Source: JBMYQA01 sp049600855 (GTDB taxonomy: Bacteria > Bacteroidota > Bacteroidia > Cytophagales > Flammeovirgaceae). From it: DNA of 14,171 bases. Numbering within the stretch: the first letter of the stretch is position 1; each line of letters begins with the position of its first letter. The notes under the pieces were generated by a model. The model saw only the letters and a list, made by a program, of their open reading frames with translations. It did not search any database and was not told the DNA's origin. A program made the translations under genes and the position numbers. Of this stretch, positions 1 through 6,449 are shown in pieces. The stretch spans positions 1 through 14,171 of the forward strand of contig JBMYQA010000149.1 of the NCBI GenBank assembly GCA_049600855.1, in the 5' to 3' direction.

Positions 1-194
1 GGTCCTTTTGATAAGGTTGTCTATTACGAGAAACCATTATTAAAGAAACTTAGACAGTTCTACGCAGGACAATATGGACTTGCAATGAGTTACACAGAGA
101 TGCCACAATGGCATTTAGATCACTTCAATATAAAAAAAGTTGATTTGGGCTTAAGCAAAGACTTGAAGCCCAAATCAACTGTCAAAGTTTTCTG
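1..194 (+). pseudogene. Probable carbamoyltransferase fragment, truncated (left edge)
   Basis: Frame 1 is open from the window edge to TGA at 192-194 and gives 64 residues. The first part, with VVYYEKPLLKKLRQFYAGQY at residues 6-25, resembles the N-terminal region of NodU/CmcH-family carbamoyltransferases, where a V(V/I)(F/Y)Y(E/D)KPxLK segment lies roughly 70-100 residues into a protein of about 600. These enzymes transfer a carbamoyl group to sugars or natural products. Here the frame ends soon after this segment, so the catalytic bulk is missing. The last 20 or so residues are encoded by the hairpin that terminates the opposite-strand gene, so they are probably not original coding sequence. 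The family call is from memory of the motif, and the gene's start lies outside the window. It could also be a short unrelated gene end. Confidence 0.42.
132..180 (-). terminator. Intrinsic terminator of the zinc-ribbon/LRR gene
   Basis: A perfect 15-bp inverted repeat (AGTTGATTTGGGCTT at 138-152, its complement at 166-180) has a 13-nt loop. On the minus strand it is followed directly by seven U residues (132-138 read in reverse). This is a standard rho-independent terminator about 110 nt beyond the stop codon of the minus-strand gene ending at 290. It lies inside the tail of the plus-strand frame that ends at 194. Confidence 0.8.
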
Positions 195-289
195 AGAAGG
201 TACTGGTTAATGTAAATCATTATCCCGAATCAATTAGGTGCTTTTATGAAAAAAACGAACAAAAATGATGTAATCTGTATAAAAAGTGC

Positions 290-1210
290 TTAGCCCTTTT
301 TACAAGTAATTTCTAATTCTTCTTCTACGCGTTTAATTTCTTTAGGCTTCACATCGTCATTAGGTAAGCAAACAAACTCCTTCAAGTTTTCCGTATGTGC
401 TGCAGTAAGGCCTTCAAGTGAAGTTAAACGATTGTAACAACAGTACAATGTGTCAAGCTTTGTTAACCCTTCTACTGGATGAATATCCACAATTTGATTC
501 ACGTTGCAGTACAGTTGTACTAAATTCGTCAAGTAGTGTACTTCTTTTATGTTTTGGATTTTGTTACCTACTACAAATAAATGAGTGAGGTTAGTTAAAT
601 GCTCAATCCCTTCTAGGCTTGTGAGTGCCAAATGGGTAACGACGAGGGTAGTTAGATTCGTTAAATGTTTAATTCCCGACAAGTTAGTCAATTCAAAATC
701 TAAATTCGGATACATACCTCTAGGACCAACTAAGCGGATGGTGGGAATCGTGAGTAAGTCCTCAATTTCTTCATCTGTTGGTTGGTGATCTAGTTCTTTT
801 TGGAAAAAGCCCTTGTTAAATGCATTTTGCCATTGTTCTTCTAAATTATCCCACCATGCTTTACGCTTTTCGGGTGTATCAAAATCTTCCGCAGCCTGTA
901 TAGGCGCTAATGGAGGGTATTCATACTTTTGTTGGAAAGGGGTAATCGTTGGAATTAAGCCTTTTTCCTTTATGGCAGTCATCTCATTCTCTAATCCATC
1001 TAATCGAAAGCTCACCTTTTCGAGCACCTGATTTTGTACTTGTAAATGTTGAAACACCTGATTAAAGCTAGAAACCATTTGCCATTGTTGCTTTGCTCTA
1101 CTTAATTCTACCTGATAGTGTTCCGTATCTTTTAGGGGGATATACCAATTACAGGTACCACAGTGGATGGCGTCATCAGCAACTGTTGTATTGCATACAG
1201 GACAATTCAT
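290..1210 (-). CDS. Zinc-ribbon, coiled-coil and leucine-rich-repeat protein
   Basis: The product is 306 residues. It opens with a small zinc-ribbon-like knuckle pair (CPVC at 3-6 and CGTC at 17-20). A helical, Gln-rich stretch that probably forms a coiled coil follows at about 28-84. Next comes a linker with an aromatic cap region (KAWWDNLEEQWQNAFNKGFF, 117-136; PTDEEIEDLL, 144-153) of a kind common before Bacteroidota LRRs. Four to five internalin-like leucine-rich repeats occupy about 174-282 (repeated L-T-N-L-x-x-L units). There is no signal peptide, so it should be cytoplasmic. LRRs normally bind proteins and the ribbon probably holds Zn, but no partner or reaction can be inferred. Start: ATG at 1210-1208 gives the zinc ribbon at the very N-terminus. 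It is probably monocistronic, with its own terminator at 132-180. Confidence 0.85.
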   Translation of the reverse strand: MNCPVCNTTVADDAIHCGTCNWYIPLKDTEHYQVELSRAKQQWQMVSSFNQVFQHLQVQNQVLEKVSFRLDGLENEMTAIKEKGLIPTITPFQQKYEYPPLAPIQAAEDFDTPEKRKAWWDNLEEQWQNAFNKGFFQKELDHQPTDEEIEDLLTIPTIRLVGPRGMYPNLDFELTNLSGIKHLTNLTTLVVTHLALTSLEGIEHLTNLTHLFVVGNKIQNIKEVHYLTNLVQLYCNVNQIVDIHPVEGLTKLDTLYCCYNRLTSLEGLTAAHTENLKEFVCLPNDDVKPKEIKRVEEELEITCKKG

Positions 1211-1278
1211 AAAATCGCTTTAGGTTGTATTGAAATTTAGGTTGTTTATTCTACGACACATCTGTACGAAGGTCTTTC

Positions 1279-1310
1279 TAAAGATAGGGATAATCCTAAA
1301 TACTAAGCAA
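1279..1310 (-). promoter_or_regulatory. Candidate promoter of the zinc-ribbon/LRR gene
   Basis: On the minus strand, TATCTTTA (1286-1279) differs by one base from the Bacteroidota -7 consensus TAnnTTTG. A TTG lies 21 bp upstream (1310-1308), suitable for the -33 element. The start codon is about 70 nt downstream. It overlaps the hairpin at 1295-1320. Assigned by consensus only. Confidence 0.3.
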
Positions 1311-1331
1311 GGTATTTAGGTCTTTTTTTTT
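1295..1331 (+). terminator. Plus-strand intrinsic terminator with no gene before it
   Basis: CCTAAATAC (1295-1303) and GTATTTAGG (1312-1320) form a perfect 9-bp stem with an 8-nt loop. On the plus strand it is followed by TC and nine T residues (1323-1331). The form is that of a rho-independent terminator for rightward transcription, but both flanking genes run leftward. It could end an antisense or small RNA, or be a relic. On the minus strand there is no U-run after the stem, so it does not serve the nucleotidyltransferase gene. Confidence 0.5.
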
Positions 1332-1403
1332 ATTTTTATTTCAGCCTTTTCCCAATTGCTTTACCAATACTAAAATATCTGATTAAAATCCACTAAAATG
1401 AGG

Positions 1404-1421
1404 TACAAACGATGGTTTGTA
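1404..1421 (-). terminator. Weak 3' stem-loop of the nucleotidyltransferase gene
   Basis: TACAAAC (1404-1410) and GTTTGTA (1415-1421) make a perfect 7-bp stem with a GATG/CATC tetraloop, about 40 nt past the minus-strand stop at 1461. The following minus-strand bases (CCTCATTTTAG) hold only a short, displaced U-run, so termination strength is doubtful. It may only protect the mRNA 3' end. Confidence 0.35.
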
Positions 1422-1460
1422 GCATTTCTTCAAATTCAAATTGCATAGCTTAAAGAAGAG

Positions 1461-2681
1461 TTATCGCTTTCCTTTTAAAAGGCGGAAGGGTTTCTTTAAG
1501 AAAAGTAGCCAATACGTTGAACGCGAAAAATGAGTAGTGCCTACTACATCGTATACATTGGGCACCAAAATATGCTGGATGTGGTAAAACAAAATTTTAA
1601 GCTTGGTGAGCCAATGTTCTCTAAGCCCTAACTGAAATTTCATGCCCTCAAAAAAATCTTTATTGCGCTCTTTGGGTTCACAATACTCATCAAAACAGGC
1701 TAGTTGTTCACTCACTTGTGTGGCATGTTCTTTAATAAGCGGCGTGGCTATTAATTGTTTTACGCGATTAGGAAGTGCTACTTGAAAGAACTCATCGGCT
1801 AAGGCAATGCCTAATAACACGATATTTTTCACTCTAAATTTGACACTCTTTTGCAGGAATAGCTCCCAATCTATTTGATTGCCAAACTGATTGATAATGG
1901 CGGCAATGTCTGATACTTGTTTCAGACTTCTCCAACGATCTTGCCCGCCATGATGTAAACACGTAGTTAATAAAGTCCCTTCAGGCCCTAACATTTGTAT
2001 GTGCTCACCAAACAGTTTTTGTTTCACTACAAAAGGTTGAATATCGTGGTAATTCAAATGCGTTTGGTATAGTTTATTTCCCAAAATCCAGTGAGGCTCT
2101 ACATGAAAAACTCGATGATTCCCTTCAAATAAACTAAAGTTATATTCGCAATTACGTTTAAAAAACTTCCGTTCAAATGCCTCTGGAATCACAAATTCAG
2201 GTTGGTATCTGCGAGATTGCATGATGCGTTTAATCACATCAAAATCTTCTAATTTCATCAAGAAATCAATATCTGAAATCTCCCGGCTCGCCCAATCTCC
2301 ATATACTTCTTTAGATAATAATACTCCTTTATAGGGAATAATCTCCACATTTTCTCGATGAAACTCTTTGATCAGGCTAATCAATTCTTTGGTATGATTT
2401 AAACACCTGCCAGTTTGCTGGATTTGAAAGCGTCTCAATTGTTCCATGAACCACGTAGGGACTACATCTCGAAATTCCCACTTCGATAATGCCTTAAACA
2501 ATAGAGGTCGAACCTGGTGAACAGTGGCTAAATTTTGGATGTGCTTCCAATTAATTGCTTGAACCTCTTTTGCTTTTGGATGTGTGATGTGTTGGGATAT
2601 AGCCATTTGACAAAACTTAATAAATAAGTTCCACTCTCGTTTTTCATCAACTCCAGTCATATGATGCATTGCTAGTCCCAT
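1461..2681 (-). CDS. NTP_transf_5-type nucleotidyltransferase family protein
   Basis: The product is 406 residues. The core motif runs from IIPYKGVLL (114-122), through YGDW (127-130) and R133, to SDIDFL (136-141). This is the signature of the 'uncharacterised nucleotidyltransferase' family (Pfam NTP_transf_5), a branch of the DNA polymerase beta-like fold; D137 and D139 of the DID motif are the expected metal ligands. Family members often sit in polysaccharide, lasso-peptide or other biosynthetic loci, but the substrate is unknown and nothing here defines it. No signal peptide is seen; the C-terminal 30 residues are basic and aromatic. ATG at 2681-2679 was used, but the ATGs at residues 5 and 8 are also possible. 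A 106-bp gap with hairpins separates it from the upstream ATPase gene, so co-transcription is uncertain. Confidence 0.85.
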   Translation of the reverse strand: MGLAMHHMTGVDEKREWNLFIKFCQMAISQHITHPKAKEVQAINWKHIQNLATVHQVRPLLFKALSKWEFRDVVPTWFMEQLRRFQIQQTGRCLNHTKELISLIKEFHRENVEIIPYKGVLLSKEVYGDWASREISDIDFLMKLEDFDVIKRIMQSRRYQPEFVIPEAFERKFFKRNCEYNFSLFEGNHRVFHVEPHWILGNKLYQTHLNYHDIQPFVVKQKLFGEHIQMLGPEGTLLTTCLHHGGQDRWRSLKQVSDIAAIINQFGNQIDWELFLQKSVKFRVKNIVLLGIALADEFFQVALPNRVKQLIATPLIKEHATQVSEQLACFDEYCEPKERNKDFFEGMKFQLGLREHWLTKLKILFYHIQHILVPNVYDVVGTTHFSRSTYWLLFLKKPFRLLKGKR

Positions 2682-2738
2682 GGCCTTATATTCTTATTAT
2701 ACCTTTCGTCAGTAAAGATGCAAAGAAAGCTTAAAAAG

Positions 2739-2775
2739 TTACATTTCACCTAATTACTTACATTAAGAAATGTAA
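2739..2775 (-). promoter_or_regulatory. Alternative stem-loops between the ATPase and nucleotidyltransferase genes
   Basis: AATGTAA at 2769-2775 can pair with TTACATT at 2758-2764 (4-nt loop) or with a second TTACATT at 2739-2745. The two pairings exclude each other. On the minus strand the distal hairpin is followed by CTTTTT, so it may act as a weak terminator 14 nt after the ATPase stop codon or partly read through into the next gene. The arms are A+T-rich, so chance is possible. Confidence 0.3.
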
Positions 2776-2787
2776 ATAAGCCACCTT

Positions 2788-3951
2788 TTATTGCCTTTTT
2801 TCTAACCAAATTGTTAACCACGACTGATCATAACTGTAAGAATCTAACTCTAAAAAGTTAGCGAAACGAGGTAAAAAAACATTTCTTCGTCTATTTCCAA
2901 GATCAATTACGAGCTCATCGCCATATTTATGCAGTTCAAAATCATCTTCATCTATAAATGGCAGTTTAATCTTGATCTTATATCCCTTCCGTGTTTCTTC
3001 TACATCAAATGGGTTTTCCTCATAAAACTGTGTTGTCGGGTCTTGATCCCCATAAATCGCATCTCCTATTTTATCCAACAATTCTAGTCCAAAGACTTCA
3101 TGCCCCATATGGTTGACTTTAAAAATGGGGAGCGGTTCAAAGCTTTCCTGAATCTCATCTAAATAGGCGGTTTGCGCAGAGATGTATGTACTAAAAATAG
3201 AGTTTTCCAGCTCTTGGGGTAAAATCCGATTCACCACCACGCCATCTACACTATATCCGTATAACTGTAAATAGGTATAGGCGCGCTTCGCTTCTTGAAT
3301 GACCATACGCTCTGGATTAGCCACTAAGCGGATGGAACAGATTTCTGGCTTTTGGAATACATCACGCACAAACTCTAATTTATCAAATAAGCCTTCTAAT
3401 TCCTCATAGCCTTTATCTAAAGGTACATTTGCCACATTTCGCAGCACAGATCCAACGGCTTTCATCGCAAACTTTTGCCCAGGCACGGCTTTAAGCAACC
3501 AAGATTGCGTCACTTGAGGTAGCGACAATAAAGCCAACGTTTCTCCTGTAGGAGCACTATCAATTACAATGACATCATAAGCCTTTTCACGGTAAAATTT
3601 CTCTAACCATAAGAAAGCCGATGCCTCTTCCATACCAGGTAATACCGACAACTCTTCTGCTACTACATTTTCTACGCCTCGCCATTTGAATAAAGTCAAC
3701 ATCAATTGCCGCATATTTCCCCAATACTTTTTCATGGAATAGTAAACATCAAATTCTTGTCCATATAGATTGGGAGCAATTTCTGTTGGTTCTGGAGATA
3801 AATCAATATCTAAGGCATCGGAAAGACTATGTGCAGGATCAGTAGAAAAAACCAAAGTCTTATAACCTTTTTGAGCACATTTTAAAGCAGTAGCAGCCGC
3901 TGCGGTGGTTTTTCCTACTCCACCTTTACCTGTAAAAAGTATAATTCGCAT
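2788..3951 (-). CDS. Get3/ArsA-family ATPase with C-terminal HSP20-like domain
   Basis: The product is 387 residues, with a single ATPase unit as in Get3/TRC40 rather than the duplicated ArsA. Deviant Walker A GKGGVGKTT is at 8-16, switch I STDPAHS at 36-42, the LPGMEE element at 104-109, and switch II (VIVIDSAPTGET) at 127-138. The last 70 or so residues (from about 318) read as the small HSP20-like beta domain (ArsA_HSP20) found on many bacterial relatives. The known family couples ATP hydrolysis to handling of tail-anchored membrane proteins (Get3) or arsenite (ArsA). The three Cys that bind arsenite and the Get3 CxxC are not seen, and no ars genes lie nearby, so a role in arsenic export is unlikely. 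The cytoplasmic client is unknown. ATG at 3951 puts the P-loop at the usual N-terminal position. Confidence 0.9.
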   Translation of the reverse strand: MRIILFTGKGGVGKTTAAAATALKCAQKGYKTLVFSTDPAHSLSDALDIDLSPEPTEIAPNLYGQEFDVYYSMKKYWGNMRQLMLTLFKWRGVENVVAEELSVLPGMEEASAFLWLEKFYREKAYDVIVIDSAPTGETLALLSLPQVTQSWLLKAVPGQKFAMKAVGSVLRNVANVPLDKGYEELEGLFDKLEFVRDVFQKPEICSIRLVANPERMVIQEAKRAYTYLQLYGYSVDGVVVNRILPQELENSIFSTYISAQTAYLDEIQESFEPLPIFKVNHMGHEVFGLELLDKIGDAIYGDQDPTTQFYEENPFDVEETRKGYKIKIKLPFIDEDDFELHKYGDELVIDLGNRRRNVFLPRFANFLELDSYSYDQSWLTIWLEKRQ

Positions 3952-3982
3952 AGTATGAGTCTTATAATGAGGTAGAACGCTG

Positions 3983-3990
3983 CAAAACTA
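3983..3990 (-). promoter_or_regulatory. Candidate -7 element of the Get3/ArsA-like gene
   Basis: On the minus strand this reads TAGTTTTG, a perfect match to TAnnTTTG, followed by C as is common. It would start transcription about 25 nt before the ATG at 3951. No clear TTG was found at -33. Confidence 0.4.
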
Positions 3991-4080
3991 CACATTTCGA
4001 ATGATTCCATTCATCAGATCAAAAAAATTACAGAATAATTCACGTCAATTTATTTATTTTATGTGCTAATTATTATACTT

Positions 4081-4093
4081 ATATCATTGATAT
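4081..4093. promoter_or_regulatory. 13-bp palindrome ATATCA-T-TGATAT
   Basis: A perfect palindrome with a single central T lies in the divergent gap between the Get3/ArsA-like gene and the sulfotransferase remnant. It may be an operator for a dimeric regulator. The same half-sites recur with a 5-nt spacer at 7248-7264. In A+T-rich DNA this may be chance. Confidence 0.2.
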
Positions 4094-4160
4094 GAAGCAG
4101 CTAACAATAACAACAAACAAACATTTACACATTGTATTTATTTGATTGTCAACCAATTAA

Positions 4161-4470
4161 ACTGTTTTAATATTGCTTTATTCCGTTCAACATCAATTTC
4201 TATTCACACATGTTAGCCGTACTGGAGGTGTTTCACTCAGTCAATGTTTAAGGCAACAAGCACCTGATGTACAAGACATTTTGTGGCAACATGCTCCACT
4301 TATTTTAGCTAAACAGCTGCTTGGAGAAATCTTTAATCAAGTTTACAAATTTGCCTTTGTACGCAATCCTTGGGAACGCTTTGTTTCATGAATTGGTTGC
4401 ACAGGCATATGCTGATGATATTTTAAACCTGAACTACTCTTTTAAGTCGGAACTCGTTCCTTTTAATTGA
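4161..4470 (+). pseudogene. Sulfotransferase remnant, internally deleted and frameshifted
   Basis: The first frame (codons from 4161, TGA at 4389-4391) carries the N-terminal half of a PAPS-dependent sulfotransferase: FLFTHVSRTGGVSLSQCLRQ at about 4197-4256, matching the 5'-phosphosulfate loop, then FAFVRNPWERFVS ending at 4388, matching the 3'-phosphate motif. A different frame (about 4387-4470, TGA at 4468-4470) then encodes ELVAQAYADDILNLNYSF, which reads like the usual C-terminus of the same family. Roughly 100 or more residues normally between these parts are missing and the frame changes at the junction. The first frame has no ATG after the stop at 4158-4160. The gene is therefore dead; sulfate transfer to a glycan or lipid would have been its likely role. 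It abuts the vanW gene, perhaps once in one transcript. Confidence 0.75.
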
Positions 4471-4490
4471 CGCGCCTTAGCCGTAATGGT

Positions 4491-5324
4491 ATGACTAACA
4501 AGCTTATGTGGAAATCCACCATCAATAAACCCATACAACGCAGTAAGCTTCGAAAAGTGCTTGGCAAACGGTATTACATTGCTAAACGCTGGTGGAAATG
4601 GCAAAAAGAGCGCCATTCCTTTGCCACTCATCAACAACAAGAAGCCTTACCTTACCGAGTCATTGAACATCAATCTACCCTACTCCGCAAACTCAAAGAC
4701 GTGGATATGTGGATGCAACACAATAAGGTGGAAAACCTCAAACTAGCCATTCAGCCCTTAACTGGTTTAATCATCCAACCCAATGAAACATTTTCGCTGT
4801 GGTATTTAGTGGGTAACCCGAGCAAGCGTAGAGGGTTTAAATTGGGCATGGTGCTGGAACAAGGTAAAGTCACTTCGGGCTATGGCGGGGGACTATGCCA
4901 GTTGGCCAACCTCTTATTTTGGATGGTCATCCACAGTCCGCTCACCATTAAAGAACGTTGGCGACATAGTTTCGATGTATTTCCCGATGTCAATCGAACC
5001 ATTCCTTTTGGTTGTGGTGCAACCATCGCTTACAATTACATCGACCTTCAGGTAAAAAATGAAACCGATCAAGCATTTCAGTTAAAACTCTGGTTAAGTG
5101 ATGAAAAATTGCATGGTCAATTATTGTCCGCCTCTCCACTATCACATGCTTATCAAGTTTATGAAGCAGAACACCGCATTGTGGGGGAAACTTGGGGAGG
5201 CTACACCAGACATAACTTAATTCATCGAAAAGTGACTCATCTTGAAACAGGTGAGTTGATTGAAGATGTACCACTTGTCGAAAATCATGCAATTATGATG
5301 TATAACCCGCTGTTAAGTGCTTGA
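4491..5324 (+). CDS. VanW family protein
   Basis: From ATG 4491 the product is 277 residues, the usual size for VanW proteins. Family blocks include LLRKLKDVDMWMQHNKVENL (64-83), GYGGGLCQLANLLFW (130-144), HSFDVFPDVNRTIPFGCGAT (159-178) and the C-terminal ENHAIMMYNP. VanW is an accessory gene of vanB-type glycopeptide-resistance clusters, but its biochemical role is unknown and most homologues, like this one, are away from any van genes. No vanH, vanA/B, vanX or vanRS is present, so this is no evidence of vancomycin resistance. No signal peptide is evident; the N-terminus is strongly basic (RKVLGKRYYIAKRWWKWQK). A TTG at 4467 is the only earlier in-frame start and overlaps the stop of the sulfotransferase remnant, with a stop codon just before it. 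The deletion that broke that gene may have changed this gene's leader. Confidence 0.88.
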   Translation: MTNKLMWKSTINKPIQRSKLRKVLGKRYYIAKRWWKWQKERHSFATHQQQEALPYRVIEHQSTLLRKLKDVDMWMQHNKVENLKLAIQPLTGLIIQPNETFSLWYLVGNPSKRRGFKLGMVLEQGKVTSGYGGGLCQLANLLFWMVIHSPLTIKERWRHSFDVFPDVNRTIPFGCGATIAYNYIDLQVKNETDQAFQLKLWLSDEKLHGQLLSASPLSHAYQVYEAEHRIVGETWGGYTRHNLIHRKVTHLETGELIEDVPLVENHAIMMYNPLLSA

Positions 5325-5338
5325 CCACAATTAATCGC

Positions 5339-5434
5339 ATATTTTTTCTTCGTCTTTTTCACTACCATTTCGTTAGGAAATATTGCTGTAGCGACGCTAG
5401 AGCTGCATTTCCTGCCTCACGGTAGCAAAAAATA
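5339..5434. repeat. Large imperfect inverted repeat (MITE- or REP-like)
   Basis: The core at 5375-5413 is a 39-nt quasi-palindrome centred on A5394. Outer arms AGGAAAT/ATTTCCT are perfect and the inner GCTGTAGCG-A-CGCTAGAGC has one mismatch. Outside it, CTACC (5362-5366) pairs with GGTAG (5421-5425), and TATTTTTT (5339-5346) pairs with AAAAAATA (5427-5434). The left side has about 14 extra bases. No U-run follows the hairpin in either direction, so it is not an ordinary terminator. The structure suggests a small mobile or palindromic intergenic element between vanW and the hydrolase gene. No clear target-site duplication or transposase is seen. Confidence 0.55.
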
Positions 5435-5490
5435 CGTTGAATAAATTATACGCTTAATTATGTCCAAGCACTTACCCTAATTCCTGAATA

Positions 5491-5522
5491 TTTTGCCATT
5501 TCCCATATCCTATCTATCTTGT
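5491..5522 (+). promoter_or_regulatory. Candidate promoter of the hydrolase gene
   Basis: TTTTG (5491-5495) is followed after 19 bp by TATCTTGT (5515-5522), one base off the Bacteroidota -7 consensus. Transcription would start about 20 nt before the ATG at 5549. Assigned by consensus only. Confidence 0.4.
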
Positions 5523-5548
5523 AAATTCACTAACAGCTACTCAAAACT

Positions 5549-6379
5549 ATGGGTTACCAAGAAAGCAAGCTTACTGACGACAAAGGAGAACTTTTTATCC
5601 GAGAATGGTTACCAGAAACCGATGCTCAAAAAATCATTTGCCTCATTCATGGGCAAAGCGAACATAGTGGGCGATATGAACATGTAGCTTCGTTTTTTAA
5701 TGAACAGGAAATCGGGGTAATGGCAATGGACTTGGTAGGACATGGCAAGTCTTACGGAAAACGAGGACATATTCAATCAATTCATGATTATTTACAGAAT
5801 GTTCACACCTTAATTAATGAGGCTCAAAAACGGCATAATGGAATTCCTAGAGTAGTATATGGCCATAGCATGGGAGGAAATGTGGTTGCCAATTATGCTT
5901 TGAGTCAATTATTTGATGATGAATTGCAGGGCATTATTCTCAGCAGCCCTTGGTTTAAACTGGCTTCTGCACCTCCTGTTTTTAAGGAAATATTGGCAGG
6001 AATTATGAATCGCATTTATCCCGCGTATACTGAGAATAATAAATTAACAGGAAAAGAGCTTTCCCGAGATCCTAAAGTGGCTCCAGCTTATGTCAATGAC
6101 CCACTTGTTCACGGAAAAATCTCTGCTGGTGCTTATTATGCATGTCGGGCAGCAGGTTTACATGCCTTAGCTCATGCACATCAATTGCCCAAACCTACCT
6201 TAGTATTACACGGTACAGCAGATTCCATTATTTCTCACCAAGCTTCAAAAGATTTTGCCAAAAAAGCCAATGGTTTAGTCACGCACCTGGAGTTTGAAGG
6301 AGGCTATCATGAGCTGCACAATGACATTGAATGGGAAAAAGTGATGGCAACTATTCATGAGTGGATACAGCAGCTATAA
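5549..6379 (+). CDS. Alpha/beta hydrolase, monoacylglycerol lipase/lysophospholipase type
   Basis: The product is 276 residues, matching the Hydrolase_4 (serine aminopeptidase S33-like) family. The oxyanion loop is in LIHGQSEHSGRY (32-43). DLVGHGKSYGKRGH (61-74) is the typical D-x-x-G-H-G-x-S segment. The nucleophile elbow is GHSMGG (105-110, Ser107). Asp225 in LVLHGTADSII and His254 in EGGYHELHND complete the triad in the usual order. Such enzymes hydrolyse monoacylglycerols, lysophospholipids or related esters in the cytoplasm; the substrate is not predictable here. There is no signal peptide. ATG 5549 gives the standard N-terminus; the overlapping frame starting at 5493 is spurious. It appears to be a single-gene unit, convergent with the next gene. 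Confidence 0.92.
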   Translation: MGYQESKLTDDKGELFIREWLPETDAQKIICLIHGQSEHSGRYEHVASFFNEQEIGVMAMDLVGHGKSYGKRGHIQSIHDYLQNVHTLINEAQKRHNGIPRVVYGHSMGGNVVANYALSQLFDDELQGIILSSPWFKLASAPPVFKEILAGIMNRIYPAYTENNKLTGKELSRDPKVAPAYVNDPLVHGKISAGAYYACRAAGLHALAHAHQLPKPTLVLHGTADSIISHQASKDFAKKANGLVTHLEFEGGYHELHNDIEWEKVMATIHEWIQQL

Positions 6380-6392
6380 CACTCATTCCAAC

Positions 6393-6430
6393 AAAAAAGA
6401 GGCTACCCAAAACTTTTCGGACAGCCTCTT
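6393..6430 (-). terminator. Intrinsic terminator of the coiled-coil/SPOR-like gene
   Basis: AAGAGGCT (6397-6404) pairs with AGCCTCTT (6423-6430). On the minus strand the stem is followed by a run of six U residues (6398-6393), about 20 nt past the stop at 6450. On the plus strand the stem lacks a good U-run, so it serves the convergent hydrolase gene poorly or not at all. Confidence 0.75.
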
Positions 6431-6449
6431 CAAGGAAATTTGTTCTTTT

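Noticed and set aside
4434..4640. Minus-strand open frame opposite the sulfotransferase/vanW joint
   Set aside because: It is a shadow of the vanW reading frame with no recognisable domain or start context.
4491..5324. Glycopeptide-resistance locus suggested by the VanW protein
   Set aside because: No vanH, ligase, vanX, vanY or two-component regulator is present; VanW alone does not indicate resistance.
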